In this document: piece by piece, positions 1 to 9,822 of the stretch
Position numbering within the stretch: position 1 is the first letter of the stretch
Layout: each line of letters begins with the position of its first letter
Assembly: GCA_017643305.1 (NCBI GenBank)
Contig: JAEPNQ010000036.1
Coordinates: 1 to 39,246 of the forward strand
Origin: Marinibacterium sp.
Lineage (GTDB): Bacteria > Pseudomonadota > Alphaproteobacteria > Rhodobacterales > Rhodobacteraceae
DNA length: 39,246 nucleotides
Reading direction: 5' to 3'
The notes under the pieces: generated by a model
Told to the model about the DNA's origin: nothing
Databases searched by the model: none
What the model saw: the letters and a program-made list of their open reading frames with translations, nothing else
Position numbers and translations under genes: made by a program

Positions 1-2
1 AT

Positions 3-164
3 TGTGGAGATTACGCTCGGCGGGCAGGTGTACATACCCGGTTGGGGGTTTGCCACGACAGTCCTCCTGCCGAAGATCTAAAAGGCTTCTTCTACAGCCA
101 ACACGGTAAAAGCATCGAGCGGCTATTCCGTCAGCGTATGCTGGAAACACTAGAGGAAGATTGA
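3..164 (+). CDS. C-terminal end of an unidentified protein (partial)
   Basis: The frame that ends with TGA at 162-164 is open back to the window start and gives about 53 residues, ending in the charged segment SIERLFRQRMLETLEED. I do not recognise the family. A second frame is open from position 1 to a TAA at 79-81, so the choice rests on the longer run and its amphipathic, helix-like ending. The 5' part lies outside the window. Confidence 0.3.
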   Translation, partial: CGDYARRAGVHTRLGVCHDSPPAEDLKGFFYSQHGKSIERLFRQRMLETLEED

Positions 165-275
165 TCCGCTGGGAGTATCTGCCGCTTGGCTCACACAAAG
201 TGTATCCAAATTTGCATCCAAAAGATACTAAAATCAAATTTTATTGTTGGTTATCAATAGCCTATGGAAAATATA

Positions 276-365
276 TGGCGGAGAGACAGGGATTCGAACC
301 CTGGGTGGGCTTGCACCCACAACGGTTTTCGAGACCGCCCCGTTCGACCACTCCGGCACCTCTCC
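276..365 (-). tRNA. tRNA-Ser (anticodon CGA)
   Basis: Read on the minus strand, the sequence begins GGAGAGG and ends CCTCTCCG-type pairing followed by an encoded CCA (276-278). The anticodon loop is CTCGAAA, giving anticodon CGA for UCG codons, and the T arm contains GGTTCGAATCC. A long variable arm (GTGGGTGCAAGCCCAC) marks it as a class II serine tRNA. The total of about 90 nt fits. The CCA is genomically encoded. The AT-rich stretch at 205-275 lies downstream of the gene. Confidence 0.95.
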
Positions 366-383
366 GCGGGGGTCTAGGCGCCG

Positions 384-412
384 CGTGTACTTGCATACGG
401 CATGGCTTTCAA
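384..412 (-). promoter_or_regulatory. candidate promoter of tRNA-Ser
   Basis: On the minus strand there is TTGAAA (407-412), a 17-bp spacer and TACACG (384-389). Transcription would start near 377, about a dozen bases before the mature tRNA 5' end at 365. The -10 match is only moderate; the position and spacing are what support it. Confidence 0.45.
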
Positions 413-487
413 GCGCCGATTTTACGATGAAAGGCAAGAAAGCGTTTTGGCATTGCCTGCAGGACTGTTTCACCGCACGATTGGATT

Positions 488-1339
488 ATGACACATCCTC
501 TCAGATCTCTTCGGACCGGGCTGGGCCTGGTGGTTTTGATGCTGCTGCTGGGGCAGGGGCTGGTTGGGCCTGCGCGGGCAGCGGAACGGGACAAACTAGC
601 GGCTTTCCTTTCGGTCACCGGTTTTGACGTAGCGCTAGACAGTCTGCGGCTGTCGGCTTCGTCAGCGCCAATGATGCTGGGGCTCGACCCCGGTGTGTTT
701 GGCGCGCAATGGACCCGGCTGGCTGACCGGGTGTTCGAAACGGACGGCATGCGCGACATGGCGCTGGACATCCTGTCGGAAACCCTCAGCGATGAGCTGC
801 TGGCTCATGCGGCCGGGTATTACGCCAGCGATCTGGGCCAGCGGCTGGTGGAGGCGGAAAACGACGGTCACATGATGGAAGATGACGGTCGCAAGCAGGA
901 AGACGGCGCCATGCTAATCGCGGCGATGGTGGAGGCGGGCTCACCCCGTCTGGCGACCATTCAGCGGATGATCCGGGCCATAGACATCACTGGCAACAGC
1001 GCGCGCGCGTTGCAGGAGGTGCAGTTCCGCTTCCTTATGGCAGCCAGCGCAGCGGCGGTGATCGACCTGAAGATGGACGCAGACGAGCTGCGCAGTTTCC
1101 TGAGGTCCCGCGAAGGCGAGGTGCGCCGGTCTATTCAAAAATCGGCCTTGGCGAGCGCGGCTTACACGTATCAGTCGTTTTCTGACGAAGAATTGCTGGC
1201 CTATACCGAGGCTTTGGAAGACCCGCAGATGCAGGATGTCTACCAACTGATGAACGCGATCCAGTTCGAGATTATGGCCAACCGGTTTGAGGTTCTTGCG
1301 GCAGAAATGGCCAAACTACAGCCCGGGCAGGAACTGTGA
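488..1339 (+). CDS. exported DUF2059-type protein
   Basis: The product is 283 residues. Residues 1-31 form a typical Sec signal peptide (arginines, then a Leu/Val-rich core, then PARA before AERDK), so the mature protein should be periplasmic. The rest is helical and acidic and resembles DUF2059 proteins, with repeated segments of the type 'ETLSDELLAHAAGYYASDLGQRLVEAE' seen as helix-turn-helix pairs; no catalytic motif is visible. The next gene encodes a second protein of the same build and overlaps it by four bases (GTGA), which implies translational coupling and a joint role. The biochemical function of the family is unknown to me; a periplasmic binding or envelope role is inference. Confidence 0.75.
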   Translation: MTHPLRSLRTGLGLVVLMLLLGQGLVGPARAAERDKLAAFLSVTGFDVALDSLRLSASSAPMMLGLDPGVFGAQWTRLADRVFETDGMRDMALDILSETLSDELLAHAAGYYASDLGQRLVEAENDGHMMEDDGRKQEDGAMLIAAMVEAGSPRLATIQRMIRAIDITGNSARALQEVQFRFLMAASAAAVIDLKMDADELRSFLRSREGEVRRSIQKSALASAAYTYQSFSDEELLAYTEALEDPQMQDVYQLMNAIQFEIMANRFEVLAAEMAKLQPGQEL

Positions 1340-2151
1340 GGGCATCCGCATTCCTCGCCACTATCAACTGGCTTGCAATGGCCCCAGCCGTTCAAGCGGC
1401 AGAGCCCATGGTGGACCGGCTGGCCGCCGCTTTGCGTATCGGTGATGTAGTGGCGCTGCTGCGCGACGAAGGGCTGACCCACGGCGAGGAGCTGGACACA
1501 GACATGCTAGAAAGCACCGGCGGGCAGTATTTCGGTGCGCAAGTGTCGCGGATATTTGACACCGATGCGATGACAGCAACCCTAACCGGCATCATGGCAG
1601 CCGAAATGTCGAACGAGGCGCTGCGTGACAGCGTGGCGTTTTTCGAAACCGAGACTGGCAAGCAGATTGTTGCGCTGGAGCTGTCTGCGCGGCTGGCCTT
1701 TATCGACGCAGATGTTGAAGAGGCTGCGCTGGATCAGTTCGAAGCGCTCGACAGGGGGGACCCGCAGCGCAGACTGGTGGAAGATTTCGTCGAGGCCAAC
1801 GACCTGATCGACCGAAATGTCGACGGGATCATCGCGACTGATTACAGCTTTTACCTCGGACTGGCTGATGGTGGCGCAATGCCGCGCGATGACGAAGGGT
1901 ATCTGGCCCTGCTGATGGAAGATCGCGATGATCTGGTGGACGAAATCAGCGATTGGTCGCTGAGTTTTCACCTGCTGGCGTACCATTCGCTCAGTAATGA
2001 AGAACAGCAGGCCAATGTTGACTTTTCCCGCAGTGCCGCCGGTCAGGAACTGAATAACGCTCTCTTTAGCGGGTTCGATCGAATGTATGCCGACATTTAT
2101 TATGACCTCGGACGGCTGATCGCGGCGGCGCTGGAGGCGACGGAGCTCTGA
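1336..2151 (+). CDS. exported DUF2059-type protein, second copy
   Basis: This 271-residue protein starts with GTG at 1336, inside the stop of the preceding gene (GTGA overlap). Residues 1-21 look like a signal peptide cut after AVQA. The mature part shares the layout of the upstream protein: an early segment 'FDTDAMTATLTGIMAAEMSNEAL', then 'AFFETETGKQIVALE', then a second repeat ending 'NVDFSRSAAGQELNNA'. The pattern 'F..T..G..I...E' is what I associate with DUF2059. The two genes look like an old tandem duplication that has diverged strongly. Acidic composition and the lack of catalytic residues leave the function open. Confidence 0.72.
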   Translation: MRASAFLATINWLAMAPAVQAAEPMVDRLAAALRIGDVVALLRDEGLTHGEELDTDMLESTGGQYFGAQVSRIFDTDAMTATLTGIMAAEMSNEALRDSVAFFETETGKQIVALELSARLAFIDADVEEAALDQFEALDRGDPQRRLVEDFVEANDLIDRNVDGIIATDYSFYLGLADGGAMPRDDEGYLALLMEDRDDLVDEISDWSLSFHLLAYHSLSNEEQQANVDFSRSAAGQELNNALFSGFDRMYADIYYDLGRLIAAALEATEL

Positions 2152-2300
2152 TCGCAACGGATGGGTCAGGCAAACTTGTGTTAGTGGAATTGCACTGGGA
2201 CGTATTTCAGTGTGCGGAAGGCGTCTGCAGCCAAACGCACCGGAATGGATCGACACCGGCCCTGTGCGGATGCGAAAGCGGGCAGGGCAGACAAAACAGG

Positions 2301-2329
2301 TTGACAGTCCACCTGCGCCGCATCATAAG
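2301..2329 (+). promoter_or_regulatory. candidate sigma-70-type promoter for rplU-rpmA
   Basis: A perfect TTGACA (2301-2306) is followed by a 17-bp spacer and CATAAG (2324-2329). Transcription would start near 2336 and give a leader of roughly 148 nt before rplU. This is the best -35/-10 pair in the 332-bp gap between the DUF2059 genes and rplU. Confidence 0.55.
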
Positions 2330-2337
2330 CCAGCCAT

Positions 2338-2367
2338 CCCGGCCGGAACACCGCGCCGGGTTTTGTT
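2338..2367 (+). terminator. GC-rich hairpin with T run in front of rplU
   Basis: CCCGGC (2338-2343) pairs with GCCGGG (2355-2360); an inner CGG/CCG pair around AACA extends the stem. TTTTGTT follows directly. It could end transcripts coming from the DUF2059 pair, or be a structure at the 5' end of the rplU leader, since the candidate start site is only a few bases upstream. A second small palindrome, CGCTCTCGGAGAGCG, follows at 2375-2389. Confidence 0.45.
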
Positions 2368-2483
2368 ATCATTTCGCTCTCGGAGAGCGCGCTGTTCGCG
2401 GTGGCCCGGACCTTAACGGTTCATATAGCCAAGAACGCCCCAGACGGGGGACCACAGAACGCGGGAGAAGAAGGAAGAACAGT

Positions 2484-3131
2484 ATGTTTGCGGTCCTCAA
2501 GACCGGCGGCAAGCAATACCGGGTCCAGCCGGGCGATCAGCTCCGGGTGGAAAAACTGGCAGCTGACGCTGGCGAAACCATTCAATTCAACGATGTTCTG
2601 ATGCTCGGCGACGAGAGCCCCGTGGTCGGTGCACCACTGGTCGAAGGCGCGGCCGTGCAGGCCGAAGTGATCGACCAGATCAAAGGCGAAAAGCTGATCC
2701 ACTTCGTGAAACGTCGTCGGAAGCATTCGTCCAAGCGGACCAAGGGCCACCGTCAGAAACTGACCCTGATCAAGATCACCGAGATCCTGGCCTCGGGCGG
2801 AGAGAAAACAGGTGTGAAGGCTGCTGTTGGTGCAGGTTCCGTTGCAGGCGTTGCTGCTGCTGTTGCCGCGCCCGCCCCGAAGAAAGCCGCCAAGGCCGAA
2901 GCGCCTGCCGCTGAAGCTGCGGCGACCGAAGGCGCGGACGATCTGAAAAAGCTGTCGGGTGTTGGTCCGGCACTGGAGAAAAAACTGCTCGCCGCCGGCG
3001 TCACCACATTTGCTCAGATCGCAGCGTGGACTGAAGGCGACATCGCGGACTTCAACGAAAAGCTTTCGTTCAAAGGTCGGATCGAGCGTGAAGGCTGGGT
3101 CGAACAGGCCCAGGCACTGGTCAAAGGCTAA
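2484..3131 (+). CDS. rplU: 50S ribosomal protein L21 with C-terminal helix-hairpin-helix extension
   Basis: Residues 1 to about 104 are a normal L21 (MFAVLKTGGKQYRV at the start, the basic KRRRKHSSKRTKGHRQ loop near 77-91). L21 usually stops there at about 100-105 residues; this one is 215. Residues 105-150 are a low-complexity Ala/Pro/Lys linker, and residues 151-215 form a compact domain with the helix-hairpin-helix signature LSGVGPALEKKL and a later FKGRIEREGWV segment. The same type of domain is, from memory, found at the C-terminus of NuoE and other proteins of Rhodobacterales. The start is the ATG at 2484, which begins with the conserved MFAV and has a GGAAGAA Shine-Dalgarno-like stretch; the frame stays open further upstream but that part is not L21. 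rpmA follows 12 bases later. Confidence 0.95.
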   Translation: MFAVLKTGGKQYRVQPGDQLRVEKLAADAGETIQFNDVLMLGDESPVVGAPLVEGAAVQAEVIDQIKGEKLIHFVKRRRKHSSKRTKGHRQKLTLIKITEILASGGEKTGVKAAVGAGSVAGVAAAVAAPAPKKAAKAEAPAAEAAATEGADDLKKLSGVGPALEKKLLAAGVTTFAQIAAWTEGDIADFNEKLSFKGRIEREGWVEQAQALVKG

Positions 3132-3143
3132 GGAGAGACACCC

Positions 3144-3413
3144 ATGGCACATAAAAAAGCAGGCGGTTCCTCCCGCAACGGTCGCGACTCAGCTGGTCGT
3201 CGGCTGGGCGTGAAACTCTACGGTGGCCAGGCGGCCATTCCCGGCAACATCATTGTGCGCCAGCGCGGCACCAAGTTCTGGCCGGGCGAAGGCGTTGGCA
3301 TGGGCAAAGATCACACAATCTTTGCGACCGTCGAAGGCAATATCAAGTTCCACAAAGGCCTAAAGGGCCGCACGTTTATTTCCGTGCTGCCATTGGCTGA
3401 AGCCGCAGAATAA
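3144..3413 (+). CDS. rpmA: 50S ribosomal protein L27
   Basis: The 89-residue product is a full-length L27, starting [16 protein letters not shown] and carrying the conserved GVKLYGGQ and [13 protein letters not shown] segments. L27 reaches the peptidyl transferase centre of the large subunit through its N-terminus. Here the protein begins directly with AHKK, so no cleavable N-terminal pre-sequence of the Firmicutes kind is present. It follows rplU closely behind an AAGGAGAG ribosome-binding site, in the standard rplU-rpmA order, and is closed by a terminator at 3444. Confidence 0.97.
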   Translation: MAHKKAGGSSRNGRDSAGRRLGVKLYGGQAAIPGNIIVRQRGTKFWPGEGVGMGKDHTIFATVEGNIKFHKGLKGRTFISVLPLAEAAE

Positions 3414-3443
3414 GCCGGACCCAAAAGTTCACGTAAAGTTTAG

Positions 3444-3479
3444 GGGGATCGGCGACACAGCCGGTCCCCTTATCTTTTT
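3444..3479 (+). terminator. Rho-independent terminator of rplU-rpmA
   Basis: GGGGATCGGC (3444-3453) pairs with GCCGGTCCCC (3460-3469) around a GACACA loop, with one G-T wobble, and is followed by TTATCTTTTT. It lies 31 bases after the rpmA stop. Confidence 0.88.
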
Positions 3480-3494
3480 CAGATTGATTCACCC

Positions 3495-4103
3495 ATGGCC
3501 ATTGCCACGACGTCCCTTGTCATTTTTGCCGCCAGCCAGATCGGAACACCCGGTCCGGCCAATATGGCGTTGCTGGCAACAGGCGCTCGCTATGGGTTTC
3601 GGGCAGCGTTTCCGTTCATGCTGGGCGTGGCCCTCGGTAAGCAGTTCGTGATCTGGCCCGTTGGCTTTGGGCTGATGGAACTGGCCAATCAAGCGCCCTT
3701 GGTATTCGACGTGCTGAAATGGGCCTCGGCCGCTTACATTTGTTGGCTGGCCTGGAAGGTTGCGAACCTGCGCCTGCAGCCGGGTCAGGCGGCAGGCAGT
3801 GCGCCCGGATTTTGGGCCGGTCTGATCGTGCATCCGCTGAATCCCAAGGCTTGGGCGATGATCGTCGGTGCATTCACCAATTTTGTGGCTCCCGGTACGC
3901 CCGTCCTGCTTGCGACGGCCACGGTCGCGGCCGTGCTTTTGGCATGCCAACTGGTTTTGCACCCGATCTGGACACTGGCGGGCGATCGCATTGCGCGCAC
4001 GGTTGCGGGGACCCGCGCTGAACCTTACCTGATGTGGACATTGGCGGCGCTGACCGTCCTGTCCGTACTTTTTGTGTTGTTCGCAGGAGGGGCAGACACA
4101 TGA
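3495..4103 (+). CDS. LysE/RhtB-family amino-acid exporter
   Basis: The 202-residue protein has the hydrophobic profile of the LysE/RhtB family with about six membrane segments. The family's N-terminal hallmark is present as GTPGPANMALLATGARYGFRAA near residues 17-38, followed by the conserved hydrophobic G(V)ALG segment and LNPKAWAM in the middle. Such proteins export amino acids or small metabolites by proton antiport; the substrate cannot be read from the sequence. No clear Shine-Dalgarno sits before the ATG at 3495, which is only 15 bases past the rpmA terminator, so either a promoter overlaps the terminator or some readthrough occurs. It overlaps the next gene by four bases. Confidence 0.88.
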   Translation: MAIATTSLVIFAASQIGTPGPANMALLATGARYGFRAAFPFMLGVALGKQFVIWPVGFGLMELANQAPLVFDVLKWASAAYICWLAWKVANLRLQPGQAAGSAPGFWAGLIVHPLNPKAWAMIVGAFTNFVAPGTPVLLATATVAAVLLACQLVLHPIWTLAGDRIARTVAGTRAEPYLMWTLAALTVLSVLFVLFAGGADT

Positions 4104-4639
4104 AACTGGATACAATCATCAACCAGCCTGTAATCGAGGCTGACCGGTTCGTTCTGCGCCCGCTGCGCCGGTCGGATATGGGGCTGATCGAACATTACGC
4201 CTGCGATGAACGCGTGGCGCGCATGACCACGTCAATTCCGCACCCTTTGCCGCCCGGCGCGACGGAGGCTTTTGTGGCTCGTGCTCGGGATGAGGACCGG
4301 GATGAAGACGTCTGGGCCATTGACGGCACCAATGCGCAGGGTCCGGAGCTGAAGGGGCTCATCAGCCTGAGGAAGCTCGACCGAAATCAGTCCGAAGTGG
4401 GCTATTGGGTCGCGCCGCTTTACTGGAATACGGGGCTTGCCTCCGAGGCACTGCAGGCGCTGGTTGAGGCCAACCCACTGAACAACGACACGATGTTTGC
4501 CGCCGTGTTTCAGGACAATTCCGCTTCGGCGCGGGTGCTGATCCATTGCGGGTTCGAATACTTGGGCGACGCGGAAAGTTTTTCAGTCGCGCGCAACACA
4601 ACGGTGCCCACATGGACCTACAGTCGCAAACTGCGTTGA
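4100..4639 (+). CDS. GNAT-family N-acetyltransferase, RimJ/RimL type
   Basis: This 179-residue protein opens with the pattern IEADRFVLRPLRRSDM, typical of RimJ/RimL-like acetyltransferases that use acetyl-CoA to modify protein N-termini or small amines. Other family features are GLISLRKLDRNQSEVGYWVAP (motif A region), WNTGLASEAL and the late FQDNSASARVLIHCGFEYLG. The ATG at 4100 overlaps the lysE-type stop (ATGA) and is preceded by AGGAGG at 4085-4090, which fixes the start; the frame extends upstream to 4034 but that portion lies inside the previous gene. The substrate is unknown. Confidence 0.85.
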   Translation: MKLDTIINQPVIEADRFVLRPLRRSDMGLIEHYACDERVARMTTSIPHPLPPGATEAFVARARDEDRDEDVWAIDGTNAQGPELKGLISLRKLDRNQSEVGYWVAPLYWNTGLASEALQALVEANPLNNDTMFAAVFQDNSASARVLIHCGFEYLGDAESFSVARNTTVPTWTYSRKLR

Positions 4640-4662
4640 GCCTGCCCCGGACCTTGCGGTAG

Positions 4663-6800
<2,138 letters not shown>

Positions 6801-6873
6801 TGTTTCTTCTTGGTGCAAATACTCAAATCGGGACCGTGCGACCCGCGCGCCCCATCAGACAGGGAAGCCCCGT

Positions 6874-8139
6874 ATGAAAGACCTCGATACTATTCCCGTG
6901 ATCATGGAAGACCTCGGTGCGCGCGCCAAAAAAGCGGCGCAGGAGTTGGCCTTTGCCAGCGCCGAACGCAAACATGCGGCGCTGATCGGCGCGGCAGAGG
7001 CGGTCTGGGACCGGCGTGCCGAGATCATCGAAGCAAATGCCAAGGATATGGATTTTGGTCGGGAAAAGGGCCTGAGCCCCGCTATGATGGATCGGTTGAT
7101 GCTGGACGAAGACCGCATCCGCGGCATGGTTGACGGGCTGCGCGCGGTGGCCGAGCAGACTGATCCAGTGGGCGAAGTGATTGCCGAATGGGACATGCCT
7201 TCGGGCCTGAACATTCAGCGCGTGCGCACGCCTTTGGGCGTGATTGGCGTGATCTATGAAAGCCGGCCAAACGTGACCGCGGATGCGGGCGCGCTGTGCC
7301 TTAAATCAGGAAACGCGGTGATTTTGCGGGGCGGCTCCGAAAGCTTCCATTCCGCCGGCGTGATCCATGACTGCCTGCTGGATGGCCTCCGGAGCGCCAA
7401 ACTTCCCGAAGACGCCATCCTTCGCGTGCCTACCCGCGATCGGGCTGCGGTGTCAGAGCTGTTGAAGATGATCGACTATGTGGACGTAATTGTCCCGCGC
7501 GGTGGCAAGGGGCTTGTGGGTCTGGTCCAGCGAGAAGCCCGTGTGCCGGTTTTCGCACATCTCGAAGGCATCTGTCACGTCTACGTTGGCGCCACGGCGG
7601 ACCCTGCCATGGCGGCCGAGATCATCCTGAACGCGAAGACACGGCGCACCGGCATCTGCGGCGCAGCAGAATGCCTGCTGCTGGATTGGCGGTTCTACAC
7701 GGAACACGGTCCCGCCATCCTCGAAGCGCTGATTGCAGCGGGGGTCGAGGTGCGCGCAGAAGGTGAACTGGCAAAGGTTGAGGGCATCGTGCCTGCGACA
7801 TCTGAGGATTTCGGTTGCGAGTTCCTGGACATGATCATTGCGGCCAAGCTGGTCGACGGCGTGGATGAGGCCATCGACCACATCCGCACCTATGGATCTG
7901 ACCATACCGATTGCATCGTGACCGAAGATGAGGCGGCGGTGGATTACTTCTTCCAGCGACTCGATAGCGCGATCCTGATGCATAATGCTTCCACCCAGTT
8001 TGCTGATGGCGGTGAATTTGGCATGGGGGCAGAGATTGGGATTGCCACCGGTAAAATGCATGCGCGCGGCCCTGTGGGCGCAGCGCAGTTGACCAGCTTC
8101 AAATATCAGGTGCGCGGCAAAGGTACGCTACGGCCCTAA
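6874..8139 (+). CDS. proA: gamma-glutamyl phosphate reductase
   Basis: ProA reduces gamma-glutamyl phosphate with NADPH to glutamate semialdehyde, the second step of proline synthesis. The product is 421 residues, the normal size. Family segments include [36 protein letters not shown] and, around residue 262, the catalytic cysteine in [13 protein letters not shown]. The ATG at 6874 is preferred (MKDLDTIPV), with AGGGAAG upstream; the frame is open back to 6781, but this overlaps the proB end. It is convergent with chpT, six bases apart, with no obvious terminator between them. Confidence 0.97.
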   Translation: MKDLDTIPVIMEDLGARAKKAAQELAFASAERKHAALIGAAEAVWDRRAEIIEANAKDMDFGREKGLSPAMMDRLMLDEDRIRGMVDGLRAVAEQTDPVGEVIAEWDMPSGLNIQRVRTPLGVIGVIYESRPNVTADAGALCLKSGNAVILRGGSESFHSAGVIHDCLLDGLRSAKLPEDAILRVPTRDRAAVSELLKMIDYVDVIVPRGGKGLVGLVQREARVPVFAHLEGICHVYVGATADPAMAAEIILNAKTRRTGICGAAECLLLDWRFYTEHGPAILEALIAAGVEVRAEGELAKVEGIVPATSEDFGCEFLDMIIAAKLVDGVDEAIDHIRTYGSDHTDCIVTEDEAAVDYFFQRLDSAILMHNASTQFADGGEFGMGAEIGIATGKMHARGPVGAAQLTSFKYQVRGKGTLRP

Positions 8140-8145
8140 AACGGG

Positions 8146-8744
8146 TCAGAACCGGATCGTCACAGCGTTCTTGCCACGATCGGCTGACAAAGGCCGACCT
8201 TCCTGGCTGGTCAGTTCTGCCAGAAGGGCAAATTGTACGTTGGACGCCACCAACGCGCGCGGCGGCAGGCCCAAGTCCAGGTTGTCCCAGGCATCCGGAT
8301 CAGCATTCACAGTCTCCGCGCGCCCCGTCACGCACCAGTGGTCGTCCCGTGAGAAGGTGACTGTGCCGCCATAGGGCAGGGCGGTTTCGCAGCATTGCAG
8401 AGCCAGAAACCCGAGACGCACATCGTGTCTGGACTGCGGTTCGCGCAGTTGCCAATCCGTGGTCAGGCGGCTGCCCTGGGTCAGCCCCGCCAGAAAGGCG
8501 CGTGTCTCTGAAGAGGCCAGCAACTGATCCCCGGCTGCGCCATAGGCGATGCGAAAAAACCGATACGCGCGCCAGCATCGCCCGCGCTGTCGGCGATCAG
8601 GTCCATTTCCGCGCCGGATGATGTGCCGGACATGGTCAGCAGCTCCAGCCCATTGGCGATCGCGCCAATCGGGCTTATGAGGTCATGACAGATGCGCGAT
8701 CCGACCAGTTCTGCCAGTTCGGCGCGTGTGTGCGGCTTGTTCAT
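8146..8744 (-). pseudogene. chpT: histidine phosphotransferase ChpT, frameshifted
   Basis: Two minus-strand frames together make one ChpT-like protein of about 200 residues. Frame one (from ATG 8744) holds the dimerising helix with the phospho-accepting His in the segment RICHDLISPIGAIANGLELL; frame two continues RIAYGAAGDQLLASSE and carries the degenerate ATPase-like domain down to 8146. The frame break is at 8553-8561, where minus-strand codons GGT TTT TTC precede the switch. Without the shift the first frame ends at 8481 after 87 residues. ChpT passes phosphate from CckA to CtrA and CpdR in the alphaproteobacterial cell-cycle/motility relay. A one-base deletion (real or a sequencing error) is the simplest cause; a -1 ribosomal or transcriptional slip on T TTT TTC would restore the full protein. 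Typed as pseudogene only because the frame is broken as given. Confidence 0.82.
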
Positions 8745-8765
8745 TTTCAGAAGGCCTCCGGTACG

Positions 8766-8948
8766 ATGACAGACCTAAACAGTTTTCTGACCCCCCGTGC
8801 GAGGGTACAGCACCCCAACCACCCGGAATGGGGGACCGGACAGGTGCAGTCCAATATCGATGGCAAGGTCACGGTGAATTTCCCCGAAGAGGGCAAGGTG
8901 GTCATGGATGGCACCCGTGTTGCTCTGGTTCCGGTCTTTGATACCTGA
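8766..8948 (+). CDS. DUF3553 small protein
   Basis: The 60-residue protein matches the DUF3553 pattern: V(Q)HPNHPEWGTGQVQSN, then KVTVNFPEEGKVVMDG and VALVPV at the end. The fold resembles a small beta barrel of the CarD/SH3 kind seen at the front of helicases such as UvrD; here it stands alone. The function is unknown. It is divergent from chpT, with only 21 bases between the two start codons, so both must share a very small promoter region or overlap each other's coding sequence. Confidence 0.82.
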   Translation: MTDLNSFLTPRARVQHPNHPEWGTGQVQSNIDGKVTVNFPEEGKVVMDGTRVALVPVFDT

Positions 8949-8988
8949 ACAATCGAGCATAAGGGTTAACGGAACCTGAATATCTGCG

Positions 8989-9021
8989 GTTCTTGTCAAG
9001 AACGCGGAAACTGGCTATCCC
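8989..9021 (+). promoter_or_regulatory. candidate olsBA promoter with overlapping palindrome
   Basis: TTGTCA (8993-8998), a 17-bp spacer and TATCCC (9016-9021) make a plausible promoter 33 bases before olsB. The 15-bp perfect palindrome GTTCTTGTCAAGAAC (8989-9003) covers the -35 element and could be a repressor or activator site. Confidence 0.4.
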
Positions 9022-9054
9022 CGCCCGACCCCGGACCTTGGATACCACTCGCTT

Positions 9055-9822
9055 ATGACATCGCCTGACACCGGCCCGGATTTTGTTGTCAAATTGGTGG
9101 AAACCGAAGAGGAACTGCGCGCCGCGCAGGCGCTTCGATATGACGTGTTTGTGCGGGAACTGGGCGGCGGGGGCGACATGGTGGATCACCAGTTCGGGCT
9201 GGAACGTGACCGGTTTGATCCGTTTTTCGACCACATGATCGTGACGGATACGTCCTCTGGCGCCGTCGTCGGGGTCTACCGATTGATGCGGGATGATCAG
9301 GCCGCACGGGCCGGGCAGTTTTATTCCGAGGACGAATATGACCTGACCCCACTCCGCCAGTCCGACCGCCGGTTGCTGGAACTTGGCCGGTCCTGTCTGC
9401 ATCCGAAGTATCGCGGCGGTATCGCGATGTTCCATCTGTGGAACGGGCTGGCGGAATACGTGGAGCGCAACGAGATCGAAATCCTGTTTGGGGTGGCGAG
9501 TTTTCATGGAACGGATACGCAGGCGCTACGGGCCCCGCTTTCGTTGTTGCACCACAACCACCTTGCGCCACCGGAACTAAGGGTGCGGGCCAGGGAGACG
9601 CAGTTTCAAACCATGGATCTGATCCCGGCGGACCAGTTGGACCGACGCGCCGCCATGTTGGAGGTGCCCGCACTGATTAAGGCTTATCTGCGGCTGGGTG
9701 GCAATGTGGGCGAAGGCGCCTGGATCGACCACATGTTCAACACGGTAGATGTCTGCCTTGTGCTTGACACGGCGCGCATGAACGCCAGGCAACGGCGGCT
9801 GTATGAAGGGGGCGGACGATGA
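9055..9822 (+). CDS. olsB: L-ornithine N-alpha-acyltransferase OlsB
   Basis: OlsB transfers a 3-hydroxyacyl chain from acyl carrier protein to ornithine, giving lyso-ornithine lipid. The 255-residue protein has the family's acyl-homoserine-lactone-synthase-like GNAT core: EEELRAAQALRYDVFVRELGG near residues 19-39, DHMIV, VGVYRLMR and LELGRSCLHPKYRGG. The C-terminal part contains EVPALIKAYLRLGG and WIDHMFNTVDVCLVLD, as in other OlsB proteins. olsA starts within its stop (ATGA), so the two are translationally coupled. Ornithine lipid synthesis is phosphate-controlled in rhizobia, but I find no Pho box in front of this gene. Confidence 0.92.
   Translation: MTSPDTGPDFVVKLVETEEELRAAQALRYDVFVRELGGGGDMVDHQFGLERDRFDPFFDHMIVTDTSSGAVVGVYRLMRDDQAARAGQFYSEDEYDLTPLRQSDRRLLELGRSCLHPKYRGGIAMFHLWNGLAEYVERNEIEILFGVASFHGTDTQALRAPLSLLHHNHLAPPELRVRARETQFQTMDLIPADQLDRRAAMLEVPALIKAYLRLGGNVGEGAWIDHMFNTVDVCLVLDTARMNARQRRLYEGGGR

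Noticed and set aside
161-473. Open frames on both strands across the tRNA-Ser (containing residues such as EVPEWSNGAVSKTVV)
   Set aside because: These are translations of the tRNA gene itself, a well-known false ORF.
2178-2483. In-frame extension of rplU to 2178
   Set aside because: The conserved L21 start MFAVLKTGGKQY is at 2484; the upstream part has no L21 similarity and includes the promoter and hairpin.
2820-2935. Ala/Pro-rich stretch as a possible DNA repeat in rplU
   Set aside because: It is a protein linker with GC-biased codons, not a tandem DNA repeat.
8481-8744. Two separate genes in the chpT region
   Set aside because: Both frames match adjoining parts of one ChpT protein with no gap, so they are one interrupted gene.
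8963-8970. GGGTTAAC as a CtrA site before olsB
   Set aside because: Only a half site; no TTAA at the required 7-bp distance.
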